This document shows positions 47,478 to 59,699 of a DNA stretch of 64,000 nt, piece by piece. The notes under the pieces are model-generated. The model saw only the letters and a list, made by a program, of their open reading frames with translations, was not told where the DNA came from and did no database searches. The DNA comes from Adiantum capillus-veneris (lineage: Eukaryota; Streptophyta; Polypodiopsida; Polypodiales; Pteridaceae). The position numbers and the translations under genes are program-made. The stretch is from assembly GCA_014529385.2 (NCBI GenBank), contig CM043956.1, positions 86,977,721 through 87,041,720 of the forward strand, in the 5' to 3' direction. Position 1 is the stretch's first letter. Each line of letters begins with the position of its first letter.

Positions 47478-48898
47478 TGATTTGCCAACTTGGGGACTTG
47501 AGAGAGCGTGTAAAATGTGGAAGAGCTTCAAAAATCCAATGAGACCTCTCTTATATAGCTATGCTAGTGTGCAAATAGTTTAGAATGCTTCACACTTGAC
47601 CAATGAGGCGAGAACACCTCCTAAATTCTAATGCAACTCAAGCATGCCCAATACTTGTCCCCTCTTGCCTTGCATTTTAGAACTCACCTCCCCCTTCTTG
47701 GGACTCATCTTGGCAAGTGGAAACACCACACACACTTATTTTAGTTCACATAAAGCAAGCATGTGCTACCTTGGTCATGTGGTCTAGTCAAACTTAGTAA
47801 ACAAATACAAGGGTCAACTTACTAAATGAGGAAGGGCTTATCTAACATTAGTGTTTATATTTTCCCTTTCATTTAATAAAAACCATAAGCTTACCTCTTA
47901 AATAATTAGCTTAGGTACAAGACTTGAAGCCTTATGAAACTGGCCCGGAGCTACAGCGTACTTGCTAATTTAGGACCTGCTAAATTATGATAATCTTTGG
48001 CAAAAATAAAACTCAAACTTTAGAGAAATTTTACCTCCTATGCAAAACCTTATCACAGTACTTTGGAGGTACTTCCAAGGTACTTCCAAGGTGAAAAACC
48101 TTATCACAGTACTTTGGAGGTACTTCCAAGGTGCTCCCAATACCTACTAAATTTAGACCTACTAATAGCTTCCCAGGCTTCATACTTAGAGTCTTAAGAG
48201 TTATTCTAAGGACTTGAGCTTAGAACAGTCACTTTCTATTTTTACACTCAAATAATTTCTCTTGATCATCTCCTTTGTCTTTTGAATTACTCACACTACA
48301 TTGCACGGTTGTTGCACCAAAATTTTGAGGGCATTATTGTGTTTGTCTTGTCAAGCTCTTTGTGTAAATATCTACATTGCAAGCATCATGCAAAAATCAA
48401 GCAACTACGTTTAAGACCTTTCAGGTGACATTTCTCTCTATTTGAGTGTCGTTTTGAGATTATGTCAATTGCACACAATTCCTAGCACTTAGAAGAACCT
48501 ATTAGTCACATTACGGTTCTAAAATTCTAACCTACATCAGGTTGCCAAAAGAAAATTTCATTTTTTATATGAGTCGTATTGTGAGTTTGATGTCCAAGGT
48601 ATGTCTTATATAGTCCCAATATGTTGCTTATGAAGTTTGGAGTCAGGCGGGGTTGATTTACTTAGGGATTTGCATGTGGATAGGTGAGAGTTTCAAAGAA
48701 GAGTATCAAAAATTGTAGTAGCTAGAGTGCACATTGAGAGTCATAGTGGAGTGTGTTATGTTCAGACAAGAGTCTGACAACCTCTTCGCATGCCTCCATG
48801 CCCTAGTTAGGTCACTTGCTTCCCAGGATTGACATTTTGTCTTGGTTCCATCTCTTTCGGAGATGTGATAGGTGTTGACATGTGTGGACCCCCATACA
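47476..48898 (+). other. Upstream sequence and probable 5' LTR of E4
   Basis: The LTR end ...CCATACA (48898) abuts the E4 primer site; the LTR start is not determined. A local duplication of about 50-60 bases (ACCTTATCACAGTACTTTGG core) lies at 48044-48141. No gene seen. Confidence 0.45.
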
Positions 48899-48899
48899 T

Positions 48900-48917
48900 T
48901 GGCTCCATTGATGGGGA
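48900..48917 (+). promoter_or_regulatory. E4 primer binding site, degenerate tRNA-Asp type
   Basis: TGGCTCCATTGATGGGGA after ...ATACAT. It differs at about four positions from the Athila-type tRNA-Asp site and at a similar number from the E3 site. Confidence 0.55.
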
Positions 48918-50607
48918 ATCAGTACCTAGACTAGAGTAAACACAACTAAGTCCGACGGAGTGGCCTTAGGTAGACTCTTAGGTTAGATAGGTTAGAAAAG
49001 GAGACCAAGGTTTCCGTGATCTTTGTGTGGTGAGTTTCTGGCTTCAAAAGTGTTAGACAAGTTAGGATCTACAGAAGTGTTAGACAAGTTAGGATGAGTG
49101 TTTTAGATATGGTCGAATCTTAGTGCAAGACTTCATCGATTCGTACAGTGGTAAAGCTTACAATAGGTGAGAAAAACGTAAGAAAATGGAAAAAAAAATT
49201 AGAGCTTAGTTAGGGAGTGTAGGTTAAGCACTTTGAATTCATTTTTGGTTGATTTCTTTTGTTTTAGGAGTAGAGTAAGTAAGCAAGTCCGACAGGTAAT
49301 CTCTGCATCTCATCAAATCTCCATGATGTTACTAAAGGAATCTTGTTGCCAAAGGTAAGGAAAGATTAAATAATGATAGTGCATCCAAGGAAGTGAAAGT
49401 TTCTCAGCATGATTTGTGTGAAAAATAGTGATTGATTGCACATCTATCCCCAAAATTCTCAAAAGACTTTGAGTTAGCATATGTAAGATAAAATCGCAAG
49501 AGAAAATTGTGTTTTTCTCTTGCAAGTGAGGCTAGAGGATAAGATTGTGCATGATACTTCATTTTTGTCTTTGATTAGCGTGTTGAATCTCTTGTGTGAA
49601 GTTTGGTACAAATTGGACATCAAAAAGTGAGTATGGAGCCAAAGCCTTACCTTTTAGGTCAGAAAGTGTCAAAATAGGGCTTAGGACCACTTCATTTGCC
49701 CAATTGGGTTGAAAATTGACACAAGTACCCTTGAAGAAGGGTAGAGCACTTGGGAATTGACCAAAACTTGAAAAAGTGGCAAGAGTGAGGAAGGAAATCA
49801 TTATTTTCTCATCAACTCCTTCCAGGAAGGGATTTTTATGATAATTTTGATACCAAGGGTTCTTCTCAAGGTGTGTATGACACTCGTAAGGCCAAAATTT
49901 AATACCTGCACATTTTCACTTGGGGAGGGAAAAAATTGTGATGTTCTCCCTTGACCCTAGCCACACTAACTTTGAGATGTCTATATTTGCACCAGGGGAA
50001 GTCCCTAGGGTAAGTAGCACACATGCAAAGCCAAACCTAGAATAGCACTCTTGTGCATGGAAATAAGCCAAAGTTCCCTTACTAGTCCAAAGGGAGGTCA
50101 AAGGACTCTTGAGACCATCAAAAGGGTCAAAACTTTGAATTTCTTGCAAATATGAGTTGTTTGGATTGAGTAGTAAGTCTTTGAAGCAGCTAGAAGGAAA
50201 AATTACATCAGAATACCATAAACGCGAGAAAATTTCAATTTTCTCCCATAGAGTGATATAATAAGTATTTTCTAACAAAGGTTGGCTCCACCTTTTGATG
50301 CAAGACCTGTAGAGCATTACTAGGTTTGGAGACCCTTGAAATTTTGTATGAAGCCCTATAATTGGCCAATACTAGATGTACATAAATTTCCAGTTTGTAT
50401 TAACTCCATCTGTGTTCAAGTTTATATTGATCCTTGTCTATAAAAAAAAAGAGATAGTAGCAAAAGAGGAGTTAGAGTATGAAAGAAATCACAGAGGACC
50501 TAAAAATTTCTAGGTAACAAGTCAAGTTTGAAATTATTTGAATATTGTTCATGTTCTTGAGATCAAGAGCTTGGTAACGTACATGTGTCAAATTACCCAA
50601 AGACCAA
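48918..50607 (+). other. E4 long leader with spaced hairpins
   Basis: About 1.7 kb without a credible plus-strand ORF. GAGAAAAT-type arms paired with TTTTCTC arms occur near 49498-49523, 49796-49830, 49922-49950 and 50222-50246, at spacings of about 300, 125 and 300. A 133-codon minus ORF at 49916-50317 looks accidental. Confidence 0.5.
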
Positions 50608-51000
50608 GTGATTAAGGGATCCATGGAGGAGAGTGTCAACCAAGTAAGTCTAGAACCCTTAGCAATCGTGCAGGAGGAAGTGGTCTCAAACACCTCTTTT
50701 GAATCATCCTTTATTGTGCTTATGATAGAGAAATTACGTGAACTAAGCTACCATAGTGAGAGAAATGGGGAGGGCATTTCACAAAACCATAACTTACTCC
50801 CACTAAACAAGTGTTCTACACTAATGGTAAGGGGGTCAAGGTCTATTGGACCAGAGTGGGTAAGGAAAATTTTAAAACCAAATGCTTAGTACCAGATGTT
50901 CAAGAAGAATATGGAATGATTTTAGGCAGACCATGGCTAAGAACTACTTATGCAATAACTATGTCAATTAGACATTGACTATTCAAGGGACCAACAAAAG
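50608..51000 (+). pseudogene. E4 protease region remnant
   Basis: In broken frames near 50820-50960 the strand reads YQMFKKN then MILGRPWLRTTYAI, the C-terminal protease signature. The open piece 50608-50889 upstream has no recognised domain. Confidence 0.55.
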
Positions 51001-52300
51001 AATTCGAATAAATATTTACAACACCAGAAGCAAGAAGACAGATTTGAGACCTGAAGTGTTGTGCAAGAAATATGGAACAAAGCAAATAGAAAATATACTC
51101 ACCTCAATGAACATCTTCTGACTCACTGAGATAGAGATGAGTGTTGTATTGATGGATAAGGAACAGGTTGAGAAACAAAATAAATAATACCTAGAGTAAT
51201 TCACTAACTTGAACTTTGGAGAAATATCAGTTCAAATAGATGGGCAACCACCAGAACAACTAGCACCATAAAATTTTTATTTCACCAGTAGGGAAAACCA
51301 TTTGAGAAAATTTTTATGAAGGGAACCCAGCAATTGGGGAAGCAGAGATTCAGAATGGCTTACTAGAATTAGGTAATCCCTTCAATGATTATGCGGCTAG
51401 TATTCAAATTGAGAAGGAAGTTGAATCCATGGCTAAAGAAAAGGGAGGAGGCATGAGCTGGTTACTCCCAAATGATCAAGAACTAAAAGAGTCGAATCTC
51501 AACTCAGAGGAAAATCCTAAAATGATCAAAATCAACAAGCATTTAAAGCCAGAGATTAAGGAGCAAGCTAAGGCACTAATCCAAAAGTACAAGGATTTAT
51601 TTACATGGGAACATAATGATATGAAAGGAGTAGATCAAGAAGTGTGACAACATCAAATACCATTGAAACCAGATGCCAGAACAGTCAAATTATAGAGGTA
51701 TAGGATGAAGCACAATTATGCCAAGAAAGTCAAGGAGGAGATAGACAATCTTCTCAAGGTAGCATTCAGAATAGAAGTAGAAAGAAATGACTGGATATTT
51801 CCAATAGTGATAGTCCCCAAAAGAATGGAAAATTAAGGGTATGTATCGACTATAGGAAGTTAAATGCTCATACCATTAAGGATCCTTTTCCACTACCCTT
51901 TATAGACATGTTATTGGACAAGATTGCAAGCCACAAAATCTACAACTTTATGCATGGATATAGTGGCTACAATCAACTGAAAATTGCACCTAAGTATCGA
52001 ACCAAATCAACATTCATCATTGAATGGGAGAGTCTATGCATTTGGCCATGCCATTTGGATTGTGTAATGCTCCAATGATGTTTCAAAGATGCATGATGGA
52101 TATTTTCACTGAATTTTTGCATAAGTTTTTGGCCATATTTGTGGATGATTTTATGATTTTTTGGAGTGAAGAAATGCAATTACTATTTTTAAAGATGGTC
52201 TTTGAAAGGTGCAGAGAGAAGAGGATCTGTCTGAATCCCTTCAAATCAATGTTTTTATTTTATAATGGATAGCTTTTGGGACACATTGTTTCTAGAAATA
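51001..52300 (+). pseudogene. E4 reverse transcriptase, broken
   Basis: 51429-51647 holds the linker (PEIKEQAKALIQKYKDLFTWEHNDM). After frame changes, CIDYRKLNAHTIKDPFPLPFID and HGYSGYNQL follow near 51840-51970, then 52024-52272 with LAMPFGLCNAPMMFQR and catalytic FLAIFVDDFMIF near 52125-52160. Multiple stops and shifts; gypsy type. It is a different lineage from E1 and E2 by motif wording. Confidence 0.8.
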
Positions 52301-52369
52301 GTATTGAAATGGCCCATGATAAAGTGAAGTGTGTTTAACAAGCTAGATCACCAACAAGTATCAGAATTG

Positions 52370-52920
52370 AATTTCTTTCTGGAGTATATCATCTTTTATA
52401 GGAGGTTTATTCACATGTTTGCAACTAAGGCATTGCCTCTATATTAATTAACCAAGAAAGGAAACAAGTTTATCTGGATGAAGTAACATGAACAAAGTTT
52501 TCACCAGTGCTTAAAGGATGCAATCAACAAGAAGCCAGTTCTTTGCCAACCAAACTGGGACGTGATTTTCCATGTGCAGGTTGATGCTTCTAGAATTGAG
52601 ATGGGAGCTATATTGGCCCAGCCTGATGGGAAGATAGACTACCCAGTCTACTTCACCAATCATAGGTTTAGTTTGGTTGAGCAAGGGTATTCTACCACTA
52701 AAAGAGAAGAATTAGGAATGGTGTTCAATGCTACAAAGTTTAGGAATTATCTATTGGGGAAGTTTTTTTGTTTCTATGCGGATCATGAGGCACTCCTCTT
52801 TCTAATTATCAAAGTGATTATTCAGGAAAATTTGATGGATGATTTTCTTAATGGAGTTTGAATTCAAAATATTCCACAAACCAAGAGAAACACATTGTGG
52901 TACCGAATTTCTTTCCAAGA
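52370..52920 (+). pseudogene. E4 RNase H
   Basis: 52562-52861 is open: FHVQVDASRIEMGAILAQ (first Asp), STTKREELGMVF (Glu) and YADHEALLFLI (Asp), the standard gypsy RNase H triad. Unlike E1, its catalytic residues are all kept. Confidence 0.8.
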
Positions 52921-53076
52921 GTACAAAAGGATATTTTGAAGCAGCAATAAGAGATATACTAGTGGATGCCAAACTTTTCCATAATACAGTTGCTGATGGA
53001 TCAGATCCAAAATAGCAAGATGTCTATGATTTCGTTCAGATGGGGGGAGGACTAGTCCCGAAACAAGAAAAAGGCA

Positions 53077-54225
53077 TTGATCATCAAAAGTTTGAAGTTT
53101 ACCATCATTGGTGGAGCCCTCTATAGATTAGGTGGTGATGGTGTGCTTCAGGGGTATGTGCCAATGAAAGGAAGGATGAAACTCATTACTGAAGCTCACA
53201 ATGGAGATGCAGGGGAAATTTTCTCTTTTGGTATTACATATAAGAAGATCCTTCAAGAAAGTCTTTGGTGATAGCCTATGATGGCCAATATGAAAGCATT
53301 CTATAAGACATGTGACATTTCCTTGAGGATGGGAAGGCCAACTACAGATGATATGACACCACTAATTAACTCCAGTGCATCCATTAGGAATATTTATGAC
53401 ATGGGGTTTGGATTTTATGGGGCCATTCAAGAAGGTCACTCCTAGGAAGAATAAGTACACTATTATGGCCACATGTTATGTCAGCAAGTGGGTTGAAGCC
53501 AAGGTCTTACCAAACAAAATTGCTAGATCAACAACTATATTCTTGTATGAGAACATCATATGCATATATGGATGTCCAATCGAGATGGTCTGAGATCAAG
53601 AAACACATTTCATTAATGAAACCGTCGAGATACTGACTGAGATTTTATCAATTAAGCACCAAAAATCTATGCCTTATTATCCTAGGTACAATGGTCAAGC
53701 AGAAAGCAACAACCAAACCATCAAGACCATTCTCACAAAGATAGTTAAAAAGGAACCACACTAGAGGGATGCCAAACTCCAGACAGTAATATGGGCTTAT
53801 CGGACTGCCTATAAGGTTACTATGGGCATGAAACCTTTCAAAATAATCCATGGGAATAGAGTCAATATTTTCAAAAGAGTTTGATATTCCAAGTCTCAGA
53901 TTGGCATTAGAACATGGAATGGATTTCAACAAGAATTTGAAACAAAATTTGGATGAGTTGTTACAACTGGATGCGATTACACAAAGGTCCATGCTGAAAC
54001 GAAGGAGGAAACACTAGCATGATAGTAAAATCAAGGTCACAGAGTTTAAGAAGGGTAATCTAGTGTTTCTATAGTAGTCCAAATTGGGACCAAAGAAGCC
54101 TAATTTGAAAGTTGCATGGTCTAGACCCTATGAGGTTGATTGGGTATCCTCCAATTTCACAATAAGACTACGAGACCTATGAGAATTATTATTTCTTGGA
54201 GTTTAATATGGGGCAAGATCAAACT
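53077..54225 (+). pseudogene. E4 integrase, broken
   Basis: 53077-53271 is the N-terminal zinc-binding region (LYRLGGDGVLQGYVP, EAHNGDAGEIF; the second His looks lost). 53375-53593 holds the first Asp (GLDFMGPFKKV). The second Asp follows a stop at about 53591-53593 (DQETHF). YNGQAESNNQTIKTILTKIVK near 53690-53750 retains the Glu. The C-terminal module reads through about 54225 with further stops. Confidence 0.8.
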
Positions 54226-54425
54226 ATATTATGTTAGAACAGAGTGAATTTCAAGGCACCAAAACAAGAAGAGAATTTAGAGTCACAAGGTGAACCTCTA
54301 GACTCATTCCACGTCAAAACAATCAAACTATATTATGCTAGAATAGAGGGAATCCCAATGGCAGCAGAATTAGAAGAGAATTCAAATTCAGAAGGTGAAC
54401 CTCTAGACTCATTCCACATTTAGTA
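54226..54425. repeat. About 100-bp tandem duplication after E4 integrase
   Basis: Two diverged copies share GGTGAACCTCTAGACTCATT and TATATTATG(C/T)TAGAA. Confidence 0.8.
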
Positions 54426-55998
54426 GGTGTATTAGACACTGACTCAACCACATGAGAAATTCAACATAATTTTGAATCAGACGTAACCAGAACAAATAAA
54501 GTCTGACAACCTTAACGATTATAAAAAGCAAGGCCAAAATCTTTGAGGTAATGAGTAGGAAGCTTGACAAATGCGTGAGCGACATAGGGCCAACGGTGCT
54601 CCTAGAACCAAGAGAGAAAGATCGTGGAGCATTCATGGTGCCATGTATAAATATTACCATGCTAAAGGTGCATGACCTGCACTTCGATCTCATGTTGTTG
54701 TGCACCTTACCTCTCCTGTATGTTCTCTACTCTCATCACCTACACCACAAAGAGCGAGCTCCACAACTTCACAATCCTCACCTTCCACTACTACACCATT
54801 TCACCACAAACCTAATACACCAAAGCTACCATATTTCTCTTTCTCCACCACCACTGCAGTTTCATCATCTTTACAAGAAAACTCAAAGGATGAAGCCAGC
54901 TGCAAGACAAAGAATCTGTTAGAGAAAATGCACGAAAGTTTCAATGAAGCCACACAATTTATTGCTAAGCAAGTGGATAACACACAACAAGAAGAATCTA
55001 TAGCCCACACAAAGATTGGGAAACGTGTATTCCATCAAAGCGAGCGAACACTACTCAAGCTCTAGGACTTAGAGGTGGTGCTCAAGGCCACCGAGATGGA
55101 TTTTGATGTTGTTCTTGTCAAGTAGGTCAATAGATACTTTCAAAGTTGAACATGGTTCTCCAAAAATCAATGGTCGGGAAATTCAAGTTACAACAGTGGC
55201 TCTAAGACACATTCTCAAAATTCCTACAACAACAAGGCCAAGCCATGCACAATATACGAAGTCAGCAAGTTTCTGAATGAGGATGCTAAATCCCTTAAGA
55301 AACAAAAAAAGGGAGCTCAAGGAGTTCTAGTAGTAGATTTGGAGTTTGGGCATGTGTACAAATTCATTCCTGAAGCCGTTTGAAAAATAATCCAACTTTC
55401 ATTGCTAAAAATCTCTTTGGCATGCTGTTGAGAAGACTAAAGGACCCCAAGGCTAAGATCAACCTAGCAACCTTTCTACAAGGTAGTCTTATTCAACAGA
55501 TGGCTAAATTAAAAACTCAAAATCGGAATGTGTTTAAAGCATGGTATGCCTGACAATTTTTATAATGGGTAACCTGCATTCCACCTCACACTAATGCTGA
55601 CAAGGGCTGGAACAAAGCAGTGAGAACTACAACAGGCACCAATCACGCTGCTTAATAGGACTCGGTTAACCAGCAAAAGGAAAAGGAAGTTTCTACTGAA
55701 GGAACCGTCTTAGTAATTTTCACCACTACTGGCAAAAGGACAATGGCATAGGTTGAGTGATGGATTCCAATAGCTTGAACCAGCGGCACATAAAAACCGC
55801 TCAAAAAGGAAAAAATTGATGCCTTGATAGCCAAATTGAAGCTGAAACAAACTATACTAGACAAACTAGTGGAACAACTTACAAATCAAGGGACTTTTGC
55901 AAATAAACCCATTGACCTAGCCCAAACCTCACGAAATAAGTCACAACAACAAAAAGTAGAAACAAAATAGACCCCACCAAGGATATGATAGGGCAATA
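54426..55998 (+). pseudogene. Decayed retroelement ORF, family unclear
   Basis: Open piece 54700-55065 (Ser/Thr/Pro-rich then EKMHESFNEATQFIAKQVDNTQQEE) continues with stops. Near 55150-55230 the reading KINGREIQVTTVALRHILKIPTT resembles the N-terminal domain found in ORF1 of plant Athila-like elements; near 55395-55550 FIAKNLFGMLLRRLKDPKAK also looks coding. A Lys-rich coiled segment near 55800-55960 follows. The match is by pattern only. Confidence 0.4.
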
Positions 55999-56338
55999 TG
56001 TTGGAGAGGGGGAATGGGAACACACCCAAAAACACACATAGATGCCTCTCGATAGCCCAAGGTACTCACAACATAGCCATCCACTAGAAATCACCATCAA
56101 AACTTCACACCTCCACAAGCAAACCACCATTTTCATACATACCAATGCATGTACACTTTGCACAATCACCAGAAAACAATCACCCCAATTTTGAACATTT
56201 CTAGCACTTCCACACCTCAACACCTCTGTCTCTTTCTCTCTAACACACTCAGATAGCCCGAGAGGCACACACTGCTCATACACCGACACCACACACACTC
56301 GAACAAAGCAAACAAGAGAAGGGGAAAGGGGATAAAAT
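55999..56338 (-). repeat. Inverted copy of an LTR end
   Basis: Read on the minus strand it ends ...CTCTCCAACA (55999) and resembles 57940-58308 on the plus strand (shared AAATGGTGGTTTGCT, GGGCTAT, GGTGTGTTCCC). Diverged. Confidence 0.55.
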
Positions 56339-57291
56339 GGGTGGTACAACCAAATTTGATCGATGTTTCAAGAAATATAGCACATTTATATGGGGGCCCA
56401 CATGTGTATGGAAGTATGCTATAGTAGGTATGCAGGCCTTGGGCAGGCAAGTGGTGATTGAAATGTATGACTTGATGTGTTTTCTTGGTCCAAAAGGGCT
56501 CCAAGGGGGGGTCAATTTGGGGTGGCATTTCTAGGTGTCCAAAGTGTGGGAATGGTCTCTTGGAATGTAGTGTTCAAGATGCTCTAGGAACCTCTCTAGG
56601 TGACTTCTCAAACAGATCCATGTTGTGAAAGTTATTGTGATCCAAAGTTGGAATGGTTTGCAGATCCTCGACACACATGGCAAGTGGGGACAGATAGCCA
56701 CAGCTGATGTTAGTGGATGGATGTGTAGTTCTCAAGGTGTGGAGCATATGATTCCTTCAGGGTTGTCAATTAGAAGTCGAACGGGTAGGATATGGCTAGT
56801 TGAAGTTTTCAAGTTATATGGCAGATTGAGTGCATTGGTAGGCATACAATCGAGAGGTTTTTTGGGCCTTGCTAGTTTGAGAAGGTAGTACACATCATGT
56901 GGAGTTGGCAAAAATCAACGTATTGGCAATCGGGTTCTTGGATAACAAGATACGGATGCAGTGGACTGTGAGAAGGTGTTTTAAATGCTTTTTTTGTTTT
57001 TTGTGGCCTCAATTGGCAGCCACACGGTGAAGCCAAAATATGGAGGGGTTTGCACAAATTGAAGTTGGCAACAAGGTGGCGTTTTGGTCCAGTTTTGCGG
57101 CTTGGGTATCAAGTCACTGACCAGTGGAAGGGGACAATCCCAAGTTAGTGCAAAAAGAAGATTTCTTGAGCAATTTTGTGATGATCTTATGGCATTTCAA
57201 GGGTGGATTGATGTGGTAATGCCACGTGGTAGATGAATGAATTCACATGCGGTCTTTATGCAAAAGCATAGCCCTTTGTGGTTGTACCAAG

Positions 57292-57339
<48 letters not shown>

Positions 57340-58308
57340 AACCTCTCTATGTATGGCTATGGTGGGAGCGATAGTAGGTACTGCACAATGGCATGTGGGG
57401 TGGTTTTGCCCGATCGAGCACTAGTGATGGTGGTGGTGGTCAACGATGGTGGCGTTACCGTGTGGTTGGTTGGCTCTATAAAGATAGTGATGTCACATCC
57501 AAAAAGGGAGGTGTCCCACGGCCCATTGGGCCCCAGTTTTTTAGAGCAAGGACAAGTAAGGAGGCCCCCCCAAATGAATAGTGCTAGGGGTAGGGGTCCA
57601 TCTCGCGGTGAAGTGAAGTCAGAGTGAGAGGGAAAGAAGTTGGCACGGCCTTGTAGAGATAATTTATCATGCAAGGTTGCCAAATCAAGCCGACAAGTGT
57701 TTAGATCTCCACAACTTGCCAAAAATGAGCAGAGGAGCCTCTATAAAACCAAATTTTTCATCATTTTTGAGTGTCTTTTTCTTAGACCGAGGAGGGTCTT
57801 TGCAGTCCGCTCTCACATAAGTGTGTTTCTGTGGATCTTTGTATGTTGCTTCAATGAGCGGTCCATAGAGTGGATCTCGTGTTAATGTAAACGAGTTCAT
57901 TTTTAATCAAGTGGAGCAGTATATTTGCCAATAGTATATCTATCCCCCCACCCCCTTTCTCTTATACTGCTACTCTTTGTGTGTGTCAATACTGGTGAGG
58001 GTGTGTGTCCATGGAACATTTTTGTGATGCAAAGAGGGAGAAAGAGAAAGGTTTTGTGTGCGTTAGTGGTTTTTGCAATAGAAATTGTGTGGATGGTGCA
58101 TGGGTGGTGATTCCCAAAGTGTGTGCATGTGTGTTTGGTCTTGGTGAGCATGTTGATGCATTGGATTGTGTGCAAATGGTGGTTTGCTAGTGTGAGTGTG
58201 TTGTTTGAAGGTGTTTTCCAAGAGCATAGGGGTGCTATGAATACTTTGGGCTATACAAAGGCATTTTTTGTGTGTGCTTGGTGTGTTCCCCATTACCCCT
58301 CTCCAACA
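56339..58308 (+). repeat. LTR-like segment ending CTCCAACA
   Basis: Starts TGGGTGGTACAACC, similar to the E6 LTR start at 44701, and ends CTCTCCAACA. No primer site follows, so it may be a solo or truncated LTR. Includes (GA)n at 57295-57337. ORFs inside are short and not credible. Confidence 0.5.
57295..57337. repeat. (GA)n microsatellite
   Basis: About 43 bases of GA. Confidence 0.95.
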
Positions 58309-59334
58309 ATGCCAAGGTTGGCAATGCATAACTTCTGTTTGCTTCAAAAACACCATATAAAATCACCATCTCTCTACTATACAAGAGGGGCACACTGCCC
58401 TCGGCTCAGCTCCGTCAACATGCACCTCGATGAGCAAAAAAAAACCGGTAGCACCTCCTCCTCTACGACCCTTATTGGATTCTTCTCCTTCTTGGAGCTC
58501 TCCTCTGTGAAAAAACTCCTTTGTGTAGGCTTCTTCCTCATTGAGAAAACCTTCCTCCTCTCATCGTATGAGTGCCTCCCAAAAGAGCAAAAAGAAAAAT
58601 TCTTGATAGGGTGTATAGAACATTTTCAGCTTTTTCCTATTTTTGTTGAACACTTCCCTTTTTTAGCTTGTTGAGTGAGAACTAGCCCTTATGCCCAGTT
58701 CTACTTGGACTTCACTATAGGCATGCAACTTACCCCCCAATGGGATTGTCACATTGGCATGACAAGGGGTGAGACCCCCTTGTCTCTTAATAAACATATT
58801 GGCCCATTGGGCACCATGTGATGAAGCTCCGTGGCAAGATTACCATGTCATCATCCTCATTCCATAGCCGCCAATGGCACTAGACACCACCCACACCCAA
58901 AACCACCACCTGAGCTGCCATCACACCGAGCGTGCAGCATACGTGGGGCATTTCCATGGCTCACATGCTGAAAAAGCACTACCTCTCCTCTTTGTGTACC
59001 CTTAGTGGCACTATAGCCCACGGTATATACTACAAACCCCCTTGTTTGTCCTTTGTATATTGGTTCTTCTTGCCACCACGTGGTAGCTCAAGGCATTTAG
59101 CCCCTCCAAGCCTCTCACAAATTTCCAAAAAAATCCCCAAGTATCATGTTAAAAAGGTGTTTTTCCTCCCAAATTCCCTACTCCATAACTTTCACCCTGC
59201 TCTCCCTTCTCTGCGTGTTTTCTTGCAATATCCATGGAAGGTAAGGGAGATAATAAGGATAATTTTCTCTATGCCATAGCCATTTCTTGATACCTTGTGT
59301 GTGCATGAGTGAGTTTCTTGGTCTAGGGAGTGTT
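58309..59334. other. Unannotated stretch
   Basis: A 183-codon plus ORF crosses 58123-58674, but its first half is LTR-like GT-rich sequence and the rest shows no domain. Nothing else recognised. Confidence 0.4.
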
Positions 59335-59472
59335 CTTGCAGCTTTCATGGTGAGAGGCCAAGCCTCAAGCATATACTTTACTTGCAGCTTTCATGGTGAG
59401 AGGCCAAGCCTCAACCATATACTTTACTTGTAGCTTTCATGGTGAGAGGCCAAGCCTCAAGCATATACTTTA
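59335..59472. repeat. 46-bp tandem repeat, three copies
   Basis: Units start at 59335, 59381 and 59427 and are almost identical (core TTTCATGGTGAGAGGCCAAG). Confidence 0.95.
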
Positions 59473-59699
59473 CTTGCTTGTTAGCCCGGGTTGTGTGCAT
59501 TGGGAGCACGGGTGAGAGTGGTGTTCATTTTGGTTATGTTTTTGGGACAAGCTAGCCATGGAAGCTATGTTATGTTGGTTGTTTTGAATTCTTCAACGAG
59601 TGAAAATTCCAAATGTTGATGAATACTGCAACATGGAAGTCGCCAGCTTGGTCAATTGACTGCCTTGGTCGTCTGATATTCTGAGCCTCAATGGAGGAG

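Noticed and set aside
49916-50317. 133-codon minus-strand ORF
   Set aside because: It lies antisense in the E4 leader, shows no recognisable domain and no copy elsewhere in the window.
56300-56338. Polypurine tract AGAAGGGGAAAGGGGATAAAA before 56339
   Set aside because: It is the complement of the C-rich U5-like part of the inverted LTR end, so it is probably not a functional tract.
57357-57722. 121-codon minus-strand ORF
   Set aside because: Inside an LTR-like segment, no domain, overlapping plus ORFs of similar length.
58123-58674. 183-codon plus-strand ORF
   Set aside because: Starts inside LTR-like GT-rich sequence and has no domain; composition explains its length.
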